The position numbers and the translations under genes are program-made. The notes beneath the pieces were generated by a model. The model was not told the DNA's origin, ran no database searches, and saw only the letters and a program-made list of their open reading frames with translations. Below are positions 11,122-24,700 of a stretch of DNA of 64,000 nt, piece after piece. The stretch's first letter is position 1; every line of letters starts with the position of its first letter. Origin of the DNA: Cladophialophora immunda (lineage: Eukaryota; Ascomycota; Eurotiomycetes; Chaetothyriales; Herpotrichiellaceae); contig NW_015622543.1 of the NCBI RefSeq assembly GCF_000835495.1, forward strand, positions 1,844,239-1,908,238, read 5' to 3'.

Positions 11122-12122
11122 ATGTCCGTCAACCCAGCTCACGTCAATCCGCTCGACTGCAACGAAGTATCTGAACAATGCCCCGTCAAAGCCTCGATTT
11201 ATGGGTACTATCCCATTCTAGCATCCAACGCCTTTTTCAGTGCCCTGTTTGGCCTTTGCTTCATTGTCAACTTCGGCCTCGGCTGGCGCTATAGGACCTG
11301 GTCCTACATGCTTGCAATGTGCCTTGCATGTGTGTCTAGCTGCATCGGCTATGTTGGCCGATGTCTCATGCACCGAAATCCCTTCGACTCTGTCGGCTTC
11401 GAGATTCAGATCTGTTGCCTCACATTTGCCCCCGCTTTCAACGCTGCCGCGATATATCTGATTCTGAAGCACCTGGTCTTGCAGCTCGGCAGAGAATTAT
11501 CAAGGATCAGACCGAAATACTACACATGGGGTTTCATTACAGCCGATTTTCTTGCCCTGACGCTACAAGCAGCCGGTGGAGGGATTGCAGGATCCGCCGG
11601 AGACGACGAGAGTTTCCGAAATGTCGGAGACAGACTCATGATTACTGGCATCTCCTGGCAGGTCTTGACTCTCTTGATATTTGGAGCGACCACTACCGAC
11701 TACTCGATTCGACGTTTGAAATCTCAGCCGCTTCCCGATCCCGCGCGCTCTCTAATTCACGATGTGAAGTTCCAGGTCTTTGTTGTGGCCCAGTTAATCG
11801 CTTACCTCGCCATCTTAATTCGATGTGTCTATCGAGTTGCCGAGATGGCTAATGGCTGGCGCAACCCAATCATGCAGAACCAAGGTCTCTTTATCGGGCT
11901 TGACAGTGTGTTAGTACTGCCCCTACCCCCAAACTTTGACAAGGCTCTGATGAGCGATCCAGCCAGGTCGGTTCTGCCACAATCATTCAGACATTTCTAC
12001 ACCCTGGATATTTCTTCCCAGCCCTCGCAAGCTATAGTAACCGGAAAGGGGCTCGAAAGACAGATAATGTCCCGGAGGAATCGAGCAGTAGTGAACTTCG
12101 GGTGGAGAAAGCCATGGTGTAA
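11122..12122 (+). CDS. RTA1-like seven-transmembrane protein
   Basis: Two exons (11122-11913 and 11967-12122) give 948 nt, 315 residues. The intron (GTACTG...CCAG, 53 nt) is needed: without it the frame runs on as a non-homologous tail, and with it the family-like end LVGSATIIQTFLHPGYFFPA appears. The body has about seven hydrophobic helices; RTA1 signatures include YGYYPILASNAFF, IGYVGRC, the CLTFAPAFNAAAIYLIL segment and RCVYRVAEMANGW. The family covers yeast Rta1/Rsb1-type proteins, linked to lipid asymmetry or drug tolerance at the plasma membrane. The tail is short, polar and serine-rich. The ligand or lipid handled is unknown. Confidence 0.9.
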
Positions 12123-12515
12123 ACTGTCCCATGTTCGGTTCGATAGGGGTTGAATCGGTCGATAGGCTACGTTCGCAAACCACAGAGTATCGCAGCGGCA
12201 GAGAATCTATCTCCAAGCTAGCATCAGGCATTAATACACAACCTATTATTTGGTGGTCCTTCGGGGGCAACGCCAGGGGCACGACAGCCTTGCGACATGC
12301 GCAATGTTGCTCGACCCACAATTTCTTGGCTCGTCGTCATTCAGACTCCGACTTGCCGACTCCCGCAACTGTGGTTCTTCACTTCACCATGTGGTGAGTT
12401 ACACAACACCATCCGTCCACCTTCGTTTTAGCCCTGTTCAATGCGCTGTAGAGGTCACTCTTCTGTCCCGTGCCTAAGTCGCTTATAAGCCTATCTGCAA
12501 TGTACGGTATGAGCC
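12123..12515. other. Intergenic, promoter of HID1-family gene
   Basis: About 390 bases between two plus-strand genes. I see no coding signal and no named element; it should contain the RTA1 terminator and the promoter of the HID1 gene. Confidence 0.35.
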
Positions 12516-15409
12516 ATGGGTGCGTCAGAGTCGAAATTGGTATTCAAGCAAGGCATCTTCAGACTCTCAGAGGAGCGAAACATTGCAGCCAATGACCCAT
12601 ATTGGACAAATGTGAGCGACATTATACTAGTTGTGAAGTAGCGCGCTGACAATCGCAGTTCTGGGAGCTACCTGAATCCGCCGAGGATGTCTTCAGCCTC
12701 TTCTCCCATACCGATATACGCAGGACCCGAGATTCTGCGCTCGAGAACCTCGAAACCCTGATCCTAGCCGTTACATCGCGCCTGATCGTGTTGAAGAACC
12801 ACCCCTCGTTCCCAGATCCTGATCTTGCCCCGGAAAGGGACGCTCTTAATTGTATACGAGTCCTGACCCGACTCCTGCCATACGTGTATGAGGTAGATGA
12901 CTTGGCAGAATGGGAAGAGAAGTTTTTCTGGGGCTTGAGGCGGCGCCGGACGAGAAGGTCACAGGTCTCAGGCGAAGTGCTGTTCGACGACAATCAGATC
13001 GAGGGAAACACTCCTACAGACAATCGTGAGCAGGAATTCGAGGATGTGAAACCACTCGCGGAAGAACTTATAGATACTTTGACCGATCTCCTCTTCTATG
13101 CCGGTTTCACGATCCCTGACCTACCGCAGGCAAAGAGCAAGGTTACCTACGCAATCTGGCAGAGTGGTGTGGGCTGCAAATCCTCCATACCCACCAACAA
13201 AGAACTCGAGAGCAATCGATGCGAGGTCCTCAGGCTTCTTCTGACCCTATCGAGCAAGGCGATGTACACGCATTCCAATCTTCTTCCTGTTCAAGGCGTC
13301 CGAGCGATCACATACCTAGCCACCTGTCCAGACAAGCAGATTGTTCTCTCCGTTCTGTGTTCTTTGATCAATACCACGATCAAATCCAATCTCGGCTCAT
13401 GGCGTCTTCCCTACGACCATGTGGTTCGCAAGGACTCCAAGCAAACCCTTGTCGTCTACAGCTTGCAACTCCTCCTCGTCCTTCTGCTGTATCCGGTCCC
13501 AGAGAGCGGAAATGGTCCTTCTCCGAAGAACTTCTACCGCCATTATCTCGGTCGACTACATAGACCGGAGGATTTTCAGTTTCTCGCCGATGGTATGACT
13601 CGAGTTTTAAGCCAACCAATGCAGGCTACGACCTCCTACCTACCTGGAAGCCAGAAGTCGGTCAAGTGGGCTCCAGAAATGATTATGCTCTTCTGGGAAG
13701 TACTCCAGTGCAACAAAAGATTCCGGGCTTTTATCATAGAGTCCAATCGTGCGCACGATTTCGTCATTCTCATGCTGTTCTATGCTATCGAATACAAGAC
13801 CGACGCGTCCAAGCAAGGTATTGTGAGAATGTGCGTTTTCGTTCTCCAAACCATGAGCGTCGAGTCAACCTTTGGGAACAATCTCAACAAAAAGTTTGAA
13901 GCACAGGATACGTTGCCTCCATCCATTCGTTTGGCAAATTTCAAAGGCACCTATGCGGATTTCCTGATCACGTCGATTCACACACTCATTACAGGGAGCA
14001 AGGGCAAACTCGAAGCAATTTATCCTGCCTTGCTAGCCATCATTAATAATATGGCAGCATACGTGCAACATCTGTCTTTGGCAGCAAGCACCCGATTGGT
14101 GCAGCTACTCGTGTCAATGTCCACACCAAGCTTCCTTCTTGCGAATGAGAGCAACCATGTCCTACTCCGGGCACTACTGGAATCTATCACTACCATAATA
14201 GAGCACCAGTATGCGTCCAATGCCAATCTGATATATGCTGTCTGGCGGTCAAGGAAACGTATCGAGGGCTTGAGACAGTTTACGCTGGAAGGAGGTCAAG
14301 CAGAAATTGAACGAGCTGCTCAACGTCGCAAGGAGAGCGCTCTGGGCGACAACACACATGGTGTATCCAGATCATCTACCATGGAAAACCTGTCTTCGCC
14401 GGTACCTCGCAGTGGAATGTCGCCAAACCCAGAAAGTGCAGTGGACGGAACGTTCGCCATAGGAGATTCGGACGACTCGGACAATGAAGAGCCACCGACT
14501 CCTTCTCAGTCAACACACTCCATGCAGACCTCTCGGACACCTTCAATAGCCTCGTCATCCATACCTGAAGACCACGTTCCCGTCCAGCTTTCGGGCATGT
14601 CAGAAAAGGCCAGGGGTAAGATGCCTGCGAACGCCCCAACATTCTCCCGACAAAACAGCACAACCAGCCTTTCGGGTACTTCGACATATGTCGCAGGCCG
14701 TGGCTCGTTCACGGCCACTACAGAATGGCTAGAGAGCTGGCTACCCGAACTGCCGCTTCACACTCTACTTACTGTAATCAAAGTTCTCTCGACGCATCCG
14801 TTGGCATCACCACGAGTTAGCAATGCGGGAGCGACTCATGGCGATACCACAAACCCTCCCTCGGTCGCTTCCTCGCGTCGCTCATCCCTTACTGGAGGCG
14901 ACGAGCCCGCGACGATAAACTCCCCCACTGCAAGTCCAACCGACTTCCGCTCTCAGATTCCCTCCACAGCCACGCACCCCGCTATCGCCGCGATCCTTGC
15001 TTCCCCATCCCCCATTCGAGTACACCTTTTCGAGTGGTCGCCGCTCTCCCTCGGCTGGTACATGTCCGTCCTTTGGTCACTGATATTCACCGCGGAAATG
15101 ACCATCTCACCGACCTCCAGCACAGCAGCTACGTTGACGGGAAGTGGAGTGATGGCTGGGCCGGTTGGCGTTTGGAACGGGACAAACGTGAAGTTATTCC
15201 AGGTTGCGACCGAGGGCAGAAGAGAAGGCCCAAGCTTAAGCCAGCCAAGAGGAGCGGTGGACGCTGTGGGCAGTCGGATTGTGCAAGGGGTTCAGGGGTT
15301 GAACCTCGGCGGTCTGGTCTCTAGAGTGGGAAGTGGAGTGAGAAGTGTCAGTGCGACCAATATTACTGACGGTGCTGCACCAGGCAGAGGCACCACAAGA
15401 GAAGTCTGA
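12516..15409 (+). CDS. HID1 domain protein
   Basis: Two exons (12516-12611, 12659-15409) give 2847 nt, 948 residues. The start MGASESKLVFKQGIFRLSEE matches the N-terminus of the HID1 family, including the Gly-2 and following Ser that fit N-myristoylation. The conserved body runs to about residue 590 and includes the VLTRLLPYVYE and AEWEEKFFW regions. HID1 proteins are peripheral Golgi-associated proteins linked to secretory-granule or vesicle sorting in animals, with yeast Ecm30 as the fungal relative. From about residue 590 there is a long serine/threonine/proline-rich, probably disordered insert (SDDSDNEEPPTPSQSTHSMQ), followed by a conserved LPLHTLLTVIKVLS helix. This is probably a housekeeping trafficking gene with no link to its neighbours. 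Confidence 0.9.
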
Positions 15410-16091
15410 TCTCGCTGAGCATTTGCAACATCTGGGACTTGAGAGTGGTCGGTCAGGGTAGACCAGGCGCTGGTGCTGCGGTATGAAGCGTTGAGAGATG
15501 AAGAGCAAGACATGCAGTTCACGACGATGGCGTTTTAGAAAGTCCCCTTTTCTCAGGCATGGGCGTCCCTCCTTGTTTTAAATCTTTCTCTATTTCCCCG
15601 GTTTGGCGAATGTTCTCGGGGGTTGTGGACGAGCGAGCCCTTTTCAGACACCGGCGATTACTAGGTAGGTATGAATCAAGTACGGCGTCTGGCGTGCGTG
15701 GGTGGTTTGTTAGAGGCCGAGCCCTCATCCTCGATTTATAGTCGACATGAAGGACATGAAAATGCTTTTCCCTTTTGGCTCGAGAGAAACGTGGAGCGGG
15801 AAGAGGGATGAACAATCGGGAGACCATTTCATGTCTCTCTATCGTCACCTCAGGAAAGCCTGATCCGTACTGCTGTACATCGAAGCCTGAAGTCCTGTCT
15901 GCAAACCGCGACTCTTGGCTTGTGATTTCATTCCAAATTTGTACAATGCAGAGGAATACGTTCCCTGATATGAGTAAGCTCTCCATCTCTAAATGGGAAA
16001 CACAGTCGCTCTGTGAAGAAAACGCCACTTGTGGAAGGTGGAATGTTGGATAACCTGAACGCTACATAACCAAAGCTGCGCCCGCTCAACC
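15410..16091. other. Intergenic between convergent HID1 and POM34-like genes
   Basis: About 680 bases between two convergent stops, so mainly two 3' UTRs. A minus-strand open frame at 15519-16028 has no recognisable content and I do not call it a gene. Confidence 0.4.
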
Positions 16092-17253
16092 TCAGAAGAC
16101 GCCGAAGGAATCGCTCTTGGGTAATTTTCTACCCTTGTCATATAACCATTTATAGTTCAGCCCTGGAACGACCTGCGAGGCTCTTGTGGGGGACGGTGAC
16201 TTCGGCTCTAGGCTCTCTCGTCTTGGTCTTCTCTCACGCATACTCTGTGATCGACTGAGGCCTCCATTACTACCACTGATCGGTCCAAATGAAGAACGAG
16301 TGCTCATGCCAAAGTCACTGTCTGGGATTTGCGACGACTGGTTCTGGCTTACAGCTTTGTGGAATAGTGGGCTCGCAGTAGGAGAAGGGGAAAATGGTGA
16401 ACCCGAGGCTGTGCGCCGGAGGGATTGTGACGGCGTGGGCGAGAAGCCGAGAGTGTAGCGGGACGTAGACAGAGGGGACGAGGAGTAGTTTGCTGAAATA
16501 CTGCGACGGTCGATCGAAGCAGAACCATAACCCAGTTGAGAGCTCGTTGTGGGACTGCCGCTAAAGGAGCCAGAGAGGCGTCGGTAGCGCGGAGGAGTGA
16601 TGTAGCTGGCCGGTGAGCCGGCTGGGCTTTGGCTTGGGTGGACGGACGGACGGAGGCCTAAGAGAGACCGTTGGGAGGGTGTCAAAGGGATATCTGTGAT
16701 TTGGTCCTTCTTGGATATGTAGGGCATGATGGGTCGGAGGAGAAGGATTATATTCAGGCAGAAGAGAAGGCGGATGATGAAAAGGGCAGTCTGCGAAATT
16801 TGAGCGGGGTCCGTGATGCCGCTGGATTTGAGTAGAGGAGGAACACTGGTTGCAAGTCAATCATTGACACTTGAAACCCCCAATTTAAACATACCTGCTG
16901 TAGTATACATCACTGAAGATGAATGTGGCAAGCAGCGCAGCGGCATTGGTCACCGCACCCTTAACACTTCTGTCTGTAAGTGCTGTAGCGGCATTCCTCC
17001 TCAGAATCTCTGTTGTCAACGGGTGTCTGAACTTTCCTGGTGTAGACGGAGGAGTAGGAAGCTCTGCAGGTTTGGGCGAAGGATTCGACAGAGAAAGGCT
17101 GAGACTCTGCGCTCTTCCCGAGACATTGCTGGGGGCACTTGTAACGGCTGTTGTGACCTGTGACACGGGTTTTTGTGCATTCTGAAGGGCGGGATTGTAG
17201 CTAGACCTCGAAGAAGAGGGAGAGGGAACCAGAGACGTCGCGGTCGTTGACAT
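16092..17253 (-). CDS. Nuclear pore membrane protein, POM34/NPCC family
   Basis: Two exons (17253-16895, 16845-16092) give 1113 nt, 370 residues. The frame is proved by the join into TALFIIRLLFCLNIILLLRP. Two hydrophobic segments, one around residues 98-118 and that one around 140-160, are what is expected of POM34, a double-spanning pore-membrane nucleoporin. The remainder is serine/proline-rich and low in complexity, ending in a conserved-looking YKWLYDKGRKLPKSDSFGVF tail that I associate with the fungal nuclear pore complex component family. The ATG at 17253 is chosen because the frame upstream offers only non-ATG codons. A housekeeping gene; POM34 orthologues diverge strongly outside the membrane region. 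Confidence 0.82.
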
Positions 17254-17990
17254 GATGCGCAAATCCGCTGGGTTGGGGGATCAGCAGAGTTCTAGTCAGG
17301 TTCTTGGAGTTGTCTCACTTACCAAAAGGAAGACGGGAACAGACGACTCACCTGTCGAAGTGTCAGCTTAACATTATTGTTGTGTCTTGTCGTGTCGTGT
17401 CGTGCTCTTTTGTGAAGCGTGGTCGTCGAGGGAGTTGAAGTGCACGCTTCACTTTCATTGTTGACTCTTTCCGCACTCGGATCGGCTAAGTTGCTACAAA
17501 CGGCACGACCAATTACTCGCCTCCTTGAGCATCTCTGTAGATATTCCAGGGTGTCCAAGGACAAAGGTCTCGAGTAGTGTCTCTGGCGCACAAGCAGTAC
17601 GACGGGCTCTCAAAAATATATATGAGCGGAGGCTTCATTTTAGAGAAAGTGAGCATGCCGACATGATTGTATTCTCTCTGCTAGCTCACTCTAGAAGGGC
17701 AGAGGGCTGGTTGGAGACGACATCTTGTTGACGATAGGCCCAGCCAACCCGCAACATGCGGCCAACGCTCTATGTTGTGCTCATTTCCAGGCCTATGGAA
17801 GGAGTAAGCGGGCAAACTGCAAGGCGGACCGGGGATTTGGGGAGGTAACATGATCTTAAGTGGCTGTGCAGACCTCAGCCTGGTTTGTTGTCAGTCTTGG
17901 CTTGGCACTATCTGCATCTTGCACAAAGACGATCTGGTGTCAACATATCCTGCTTCCCATACAATGTCCCTATGTGAGTTCTGACACAGA
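17254..17990. other. Divergent promoter between POM34-like and SNF2-like genes
   Basis: About 740 bases between two divergent starts. A short pentamer repeat (CGTGT units, about 17390-17404) lies some 140 bases upstream of the POM34-like ATG. No gene is visible. Confidence 0.4.
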
Positions 17991-20900
17991 ATGGGAGAGA
18001 CCACTAGATCTTGGGCACCACGCCCATCAACTGGTGACAAGAGAGCAGCTATTGACGATATAGATCCGGATTCAACAACTTCCAAGAAACGCCGCTCTCA
18101 GCCTGATCAATATCGTGATGTGGCGGAGACACTGTTTGACTTGAATCATTTGAACTGGGATTCTTGGAACGAGATATCAGACAGTGCCGGAGAGGGATCG
18201 CAGGTCCATACAGCGGCATTGCTGCATTTAGACACATCTACCTGGACTCTACCAAACACTCCAGCGATTTTCGACGATATTGATCCAGGTTTCCTCGAGC
18301 AAGAAGACCCTTCCACATCAGAAGCACTGAGTATCTGTCCCAGTCTTGATGCTACCCCGGGAAGTTGTCTCAAAACTACCTTTCCGGTGACGGGTGAAGC
18401 ATTGCTTGAATCTACGCAGTTGGAGGAGTCAATCCCAAAGCCTTACAGCACCTGTTTAGGCAACGATGACAATCATTCAAGTCAGCCAATACCTCTCTTA
18501 TTGCAGTGGCGATTCTCACGTCAAGTTCAGGCTCGCCCGGATCGTCGGTGGATCTTGAGAAGCCAAGATACGACGTTTGCTTTGGAGTTGTAAGACGATC
18601 CCATTACATTGTGTCCTGAGTCTAATTTTTATCACAGATTGTGGAGGATATTATATCTTCATTCGTCCCTGAACAGAAAAACTGTACAATGCCTGTGCAC
18701 TTGAAGCAGTATGGGAACATTTTCAAGCTCTATCTCGAAGACTCGAACAAGTATGTCGGTCTCCTCGAGCTGCCGTGCCTTCGAGATTTCCTCCAAGAGC
18801 TTGCTATTGAAATACGACCAAATCTGGAAGTACATTCTGTTGGAGCAGGCACCAACAAAACAGTCAAATCACGCAAAGCTAAGAGCTATGTCGTCAACCG
18901 CCAATACTCTGTGCGCATCACTGTCTACGGATACAGGTCTGAGAAGGACGAAATCGGTCACTTTCTCTCGGTTGGCCGCACGTACCTTCAACACCCTCGG
19001 ATTGGTGAATGTGAGCCAGGTACAGAATACTGTAACCCTCACTATCTTGTTCGTCCTGGAGCCCGGTTGCCACCACTGGAGGAATTGACGATATCCCCTG
19101 AGAGCCCTGTCAGCAAAGGCCCCGAAATGCTGAACGAGACCGACAAAAGCAAGATCATGAGGGTATTCGACACCGCTGCTGATTTCTCGGTCCCTGAAGA
19201 GCTTGTTCCCAGTCCTCGGCTACGGACCACCTTGAAAAAGTATGTAGGAGCTACCCTCCGCAGCCAGATTCTATTATTCTAATGAGCCTGCAGCCACCAA
19301 CTTGTCGCGCTCTCTACGATGGTCTGGAAAGAGTCTGGTATCGTCAAGAATGCGCCAATACCATCGATTTGGGAGTTAGTCGCGAAACCCGACAAGCCAG
19401 CACTGTCAGTCTTCAATGCCTTTACAGCAACAAATCGTGCCCCATTGTCTGACACATGCGCATTAGATATCGTCACATAATTACCGGGCAGAGCCAAGAT
19501 TCTCCAGCTGCTGTGCTAGGTGGCTGTCTGGCCGATGTAGGTCCTCTCGACTTCATTTCAAATGCCGGACTGACAATCCATCAAGGAAATGGGCCTAGGG
19601 AAAACCCTGAGCGTTCTAGCTTTGATCTGCTCATCCCTTGATAAGCACAATGATAGAAAGGTCCAAATGCAAAGAGTACCTCGGGCGACGCTGATTGTAA
19701 CACCGAAATCCAGTACATTCATGTTCCTTCCATCATCTCAGCAATTCGTGGCTAATGAATATTTCAGCAATTCCTGGTTGGCTTCAACAGATCGATATGT
19801 ATGTCACCCTGACAGAATGACTGACACTCGCTAAACCGATCTGACCAAACTTCAGGCATGTTCACCCGGGTCAACTGCGCTTTGCAGTATTTCATGGGTC
19901 AGGTCGCCAGCGTTTGTCTTCCATGCTCGAAGAACTGGACGTAATCTTGACGACTTATGAAACACTGCGGTCTGACTGGAGTGTACAAGGACCACTCTAT
20001 TCAACAAAATGGACCAGGGTTGTTCTGGACGAAGGTTGGCTTGATGTCACTGTCATTTGTGAGAAGCCTGTTACTCACAGATCGATAGCACATCATATTC
20101 GAAATCGCTCTTCGCTGATATATAAAGCCGCTTGCGCCATCCACGCCGAGCGGCGATGGTGCTTAACCGGAACACCCATCCAAAATTCTCTGGACGATTT
20201 TGGGGCCCTTCTGAGCTTTATTCGGGTGCCACCTTTCGGGGACAAATCCAAATTTGATTTCTGGATAACAAAACCTCTCAGCGACAGAAAAGGCAATCTG
20301 AAAAGGCTTCAAGATCTCATCCGAGCTACGTGTATTCGACGGACGAAGAAAATGCTCGGAGAGTCTTGTGAGCTTCCCCAACGCATTGAAAGAATCTCTG
20401 AAGTTCAACTACATCAACATGACCAGCAGTTGTACAACTTCTTCAAGGACAGATGTGCGAAGATTGCCAAGGGTGGAACGAGGATGGAGTCCGAGTCGCC
20501 CAAAGAGAAGTTGTGCAAGGAGGATAATGTGCTCTCTTTGATCAACTTCCTTCGCCTGATCTGCGACCATGGAGCAGCACTCCTACCTCGATCTGCCTTG
20601 CAGGCCTGGGAGGCGGGAGACAATCGATCGGTCGACTGGAGCATGCTTCGGAGTACGAGGAAGATGTGTTATATCTGCAATTCAGACATTGAAGTGGTTG
20701 ATGGCGGTACATTTGACTTCTTCGAAGCCACTTGTGGGCACTCGATGTGTGCAAATTGTGCTTTGGAAAATGAGGATGGCGAAGACAGCATCAGTAGTAG
20801 GTGTCCGAAATGCGCGTTGACGTCCAGTCACGGTGATCATCTCAGCTACTCTGTCCCGACTCAAGCATCCGTACGGCCCTCGGCGAAGGTGGAAGCCCTC

Positions 20901-21643
20901 CTGAAGAATTTGCGTGCGGAACAGAACTATGAGGTGCTTGAGATGTCCTCCCGGCCCACCAAAAGGTACCGAATCTCCCTTCCATCATGGGGTTTTGCTC
21001 ATTGCTGTCTAGCGTTGTATTCAGTTTCTGGACAAAAATGCTGGATATGATCCAGCAAGCCCTTCGCGATGCGGGGTTCGGCTTCACAAGGATTGATGGA
21101 AAGTCAAGTCTCGAAGACAGGAGCAGATCCATCAGTCGATTCAACAAAGACCCAACCTGCACGGTACTCCTCGCGAGTATTGGTGCTGTTGCGGAAGGGT
21201 GAGCTGCGACGGAAAACATTCATGCAGAACTTTAGAGGAAGCTGACATTGGGTGATTTCGCTAGGGTTGATCTCACTGCTGCGAGTTATGTGCATCTGGT
21301 TGAACCGCATTGGAATCCCATGGTTGAAGCTCAGGCCGTGGATCGAGTGCACAGAATAGGACAGGACCGAAATGTCGTGATAACCAGATATATCGTCCCG
21401 AAATCTGTTGAGACGGTGAGTGAGAAAATGTGCATTTGATCGGGGCGCGTATGCTAACTGATCGCAGTATATTCAATGGGTCCAGAAAGAGAAACTGAAA
21501 ATCATTGACCAGTCAATTGACTTCGAGAATCAGTCTCAAATTGCCATAGAAGCCCATCGCTGGGAGGTCAGTCATACTAATTCGCTTCAACGGGAATATT
21601 CTGACATCAAAGACAGGAACTCATATCCTCCTTTTCTGCTTGA
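17991..21643 (+). CDS. SNF2-family DNA-dependent ATPase with embedded RING-type motif (RAD5/RAD16/HLTF-like)
   Basis: Thirteen exons: 17991-18453, 18507-18589, 18638-19239, 19294-19404, 19467-19536, 19586-19712, 19768-19798, 19856-20034, 20089-20965, 21013-21198, 21265-21415, 21468-21566, 21617-21643. They total 3006 nt, 1001 residues. Helicase motif I is ADEMGLGKTLSVLAL (near 442-456), and motif II is DEAHHIRN, rebuilt across an intron. Motif III is CLTGTPIQN. A C3HC4-like cluster (CYICNSDIEV, ATCGHSMCANC, SRCPKC) sits between the two ATPase lobes at about 745-805, as in RAD5/RAD16/HLTF proteins. Lobe 2 has RIDGKSSLEDR and HWNPMVEAQAVDRVHRIGQD. Such proteins remodel chromatin or act in post-replication repair, the RING giving E3 ligase activity. 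The first 200 residues are acidic and unconserved with a KKRRS nuclear signal. No HIRAN domain was seen. Confidence 0.9.
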
Positions 21644-21798
21644 TTAGGAAGTCCACAGCGAAGCTCAACATCACTTGGAAATATCTATATCTCGTTGCTC
21701 CTGTCACAGCTTTTCGACCTTGGGTTTTCTGACCCAGAAATATATCTCTTGGCTCGTATTGCAGTGACCTTCCGCAGGTGAAGGCCGCAGAGCACTAT

Positions 21799-24700
21799 TC
21801 AAGAATCAAGATCCAGCTCTGCCACAGCTTTCCCAGCTTTCCCAGCTTTCCCAGCTTTCCCAGCTTTTTCCCGGTGCTCTCTGCTTTGGGCAACAAGCCC
21901 GTCCCAAGAGATCCCAAGCCACTTTGAGATATTCATTGCACCTCTTTCCTCGCTGATCTTCCGTTTTGCTTGTCTATGTGATGCTTCAGGATTTGCTCCA
22001 CAGTATAGAAGATACTTCATCATGTCTGCACCAGCAGCAGTTGCGTTCCGAGCTGCATATCGCAGAGGGGTGAAACTTCCACCTGACGTCGCATCTACAT
22101 CGTAGCCGTGGTCGATCAAGAATTTCGCGAGATTAACGGAACACGTTGTACGACTGATTGTTCGCAGACAATCTTCACGGAAGTTCCGAATTTTGCCCCA
22201 ATCAATCTTCTCCCAAAAGGCAAGCAGCTTGGCTTCTTTGTGAGGAATGCCAGCAGTAGCTCTCAGCAGAGATTCTCCCTGCCGGCCAAAATAATAGCGA
22301 CTAAAATGGGACGCAGATCCGGATAGAGTGGTCACGCGCATCTGCTTTTCCCATTCTTCGTATACCTCCTCTGATTCCGAGGTTATCACCGCCTTGAACA
22401 CAGATGAGTCGTACTCAAGACGCAAAAAATGCCGCGGCAACAGGTGCCTAAAAACCTCCATATTTGTGGCCTCGATGGAGCATTTCAGTCCTTCTACGAG
22501 GCGAGCCTCGGTCTCGGTCGGTCGTACGAAAATTTCGGTCATAGCCCATGATCCAACCGAAGCCGCATGGTTGCACAGCTTACCATAATCCAGATAATAT
22601 CGCAAATGCTTAATTTCAGTCTCGAGACTCCGCACTGCGTCCACATTGTCTGCTGTTATTAGGTCGAATAGAAGAGCCTTGAGCTCGTCCGCCTCTGCGC
22701 CCACATATTCGGCTTGTCCTTTGGACTTCTCTGCACTGTGATACCGCTCCAAATGAGCGTCTCGCATTTTGCGTGACAGAAACCCACCTGTTGCAAACTC
22801 GCAGGCTTGGTGGCTACACTTCCAAGGGCGATCATGTCGCTTCACGTGAGTTCTCAGTGAGGATAGCGATTCGAAGCCTCGTCTGTAGGCTGGGCAATTC
22901 AAGAGCCCGCATTTGAAGGGGCGTAGACCGTAGTGTCTTCGAATGACTTCACAGTGACAGTTCTGATGCCCGGTCTGTTGACAGGAAAAATTCCTCATTT
23001 GGTTACGGACACATACCGAGAGGTCTGATATTGTCAAAGGGTCAAAGTCTATCCAGTCCGAACCTAAGACATTCAGTCAGTTGATATCGTTAAACACACA
23101 TTTCCGATGGCGGACTTGTTCTATTACCTTGGTTCACATCAAGATCCCGCTCCAAGTAGAGCTGACGGAAGTGGATTGCTTTGCACAACATCTTGTACAA
23201 TTCTGGGGACTTCGATTCTAGGGTCCTCAAAGTCGGCTGGTCGCTTTCCTCGCCTTCGCTTGTGTATGTTTCCGAGCTTCTTTCCCTTACAAGCACTTCG
23301 AGGACATGGATAAGGCTGTCAGGCGGCTCTTTCTGCTTGTTCAAATCAAAGTAGCACTGGACCAGCTCAAGCCACATCGCCGCAGCAAAATTTTGAAGTC
23401 GATATGAACCAGAGAGAATGTTGTCCGCTATTTCCTGGTCTGTCAAGTCGGCCTCATGGTGCTTCTGACAAAGGTAGGAGACACAACACGTCGCCAGGCT
23501 CAAGGTCGCATCTTGTAGCCCAATAAAGCCGTCGATCTTGGGACTGAAGAAGTATCTATCGCCGTTCAGTCTTATATGTTTCTCACTGATGCCACTTGCT
23601 GCAGAGAGTCTGGACTTACTCTTTCACCGTGAAATGAACGAATTGAACATATTCGTCAACTTCTTCCACGATGGGCCCACAGATCTTGGGTAAATCGAGG
23701 CTAGCAATGACCTTACCATCACCATCAACACCAGAACGATTGACGACCAGGGCTTGTTCAATCTCGGGAACCGTGAGAGGCGTCGGTGAACAGCCAATCC
23801 AACCAAGGATTGTCCGCACCTTCTCCTTGAGTGGAGGGTGAAGGCAATTTATACGGCTGAGGATCCTGGCATACCTTTCCCGGTTTGTTAGGCATGTTTC
23901 TTCCCAAGAGCGAGTCCTTGATCTTACGCTGCGTTCAAGTTTTCCGGAAGAACTGTCAACTCGTCCTTGATCTGGCTCACATCGTCCAAATAAGCCAGGC
24001 TTCTTAGGACTATTTCTGCGTAAAGGAACATGCCTTCAACAGCGTCAGTCATAATGTATTTTGAGCCGTGATGGATGTACCTTTGGCCTTGGCCGCGAGG
24101 GGTGCCAATAGAAGCTCAATCTCGACCTGCGCTTCAGGCAGAAAGCTGCAATAAGAGAACCACTCCTGACAGCGTTGGCTCACGAACTTCTGGATGCTCT
24201 CAGTGTTTTCCCTGTCCACCCGGACAAACGGACTGTCTTTCATCAGACGTCCGATATCCACTTCGGCTCTGCTGCTGATAAGGAGCCTAGTTTCGTGACA
24301 AGCCTCCGAAATGTTAAGGAGTTCTTTCAACAGTCGACAGCCCTCTCGCTCGTCGATTTCGTCCAAGCCATCGACAACGACATATGTCGGTCCAGCATAG
24401 CCTAGGAGCTTTTTCAATAAACCATTCGCAACATTGACGCTACCCTTCAGCTCCTCGTGGTTAGATTGACATACCACTTCTTCAAGATCGTCCTGGCCCG
24501 CGGACAGCTGAAATGTCAACGAGTGCAGGATGGAAAGTGCGGAAAGGGTACTTCGGAGTGTGTCGCTCAGAAATGCATAAATGGTTCTTGTCCCTTGTAT
24601 ATTCTTGGTCTCGTGGACAACGGTGCTGGCGAGAAACGTCTTGCCTATCCTCACAGTTTTATCAGCTTCCAGAGGGAAGATCTTCACATGAATCAAATGA

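Noticed and set aside
11914..12153. Unspliced C-terminus of the RTA1-like protein
   Set aside because: Reading through gives a tail without family likeness; removing the 53-nt intron gives the usual family end and ends at 12122.
15519..16028. 169-codon minus-strand open frame
   Set aside because: It lies between two convergent genes, has no domain and looks like 3' UTR and spacer.
18454..18593. Unspliced first exon of the SNF2-like gene ending at 18593
   Set aside because: That frame cannot be joined to the next exon. An intron at 18454-18506 changes frame and makes all later joins fit.
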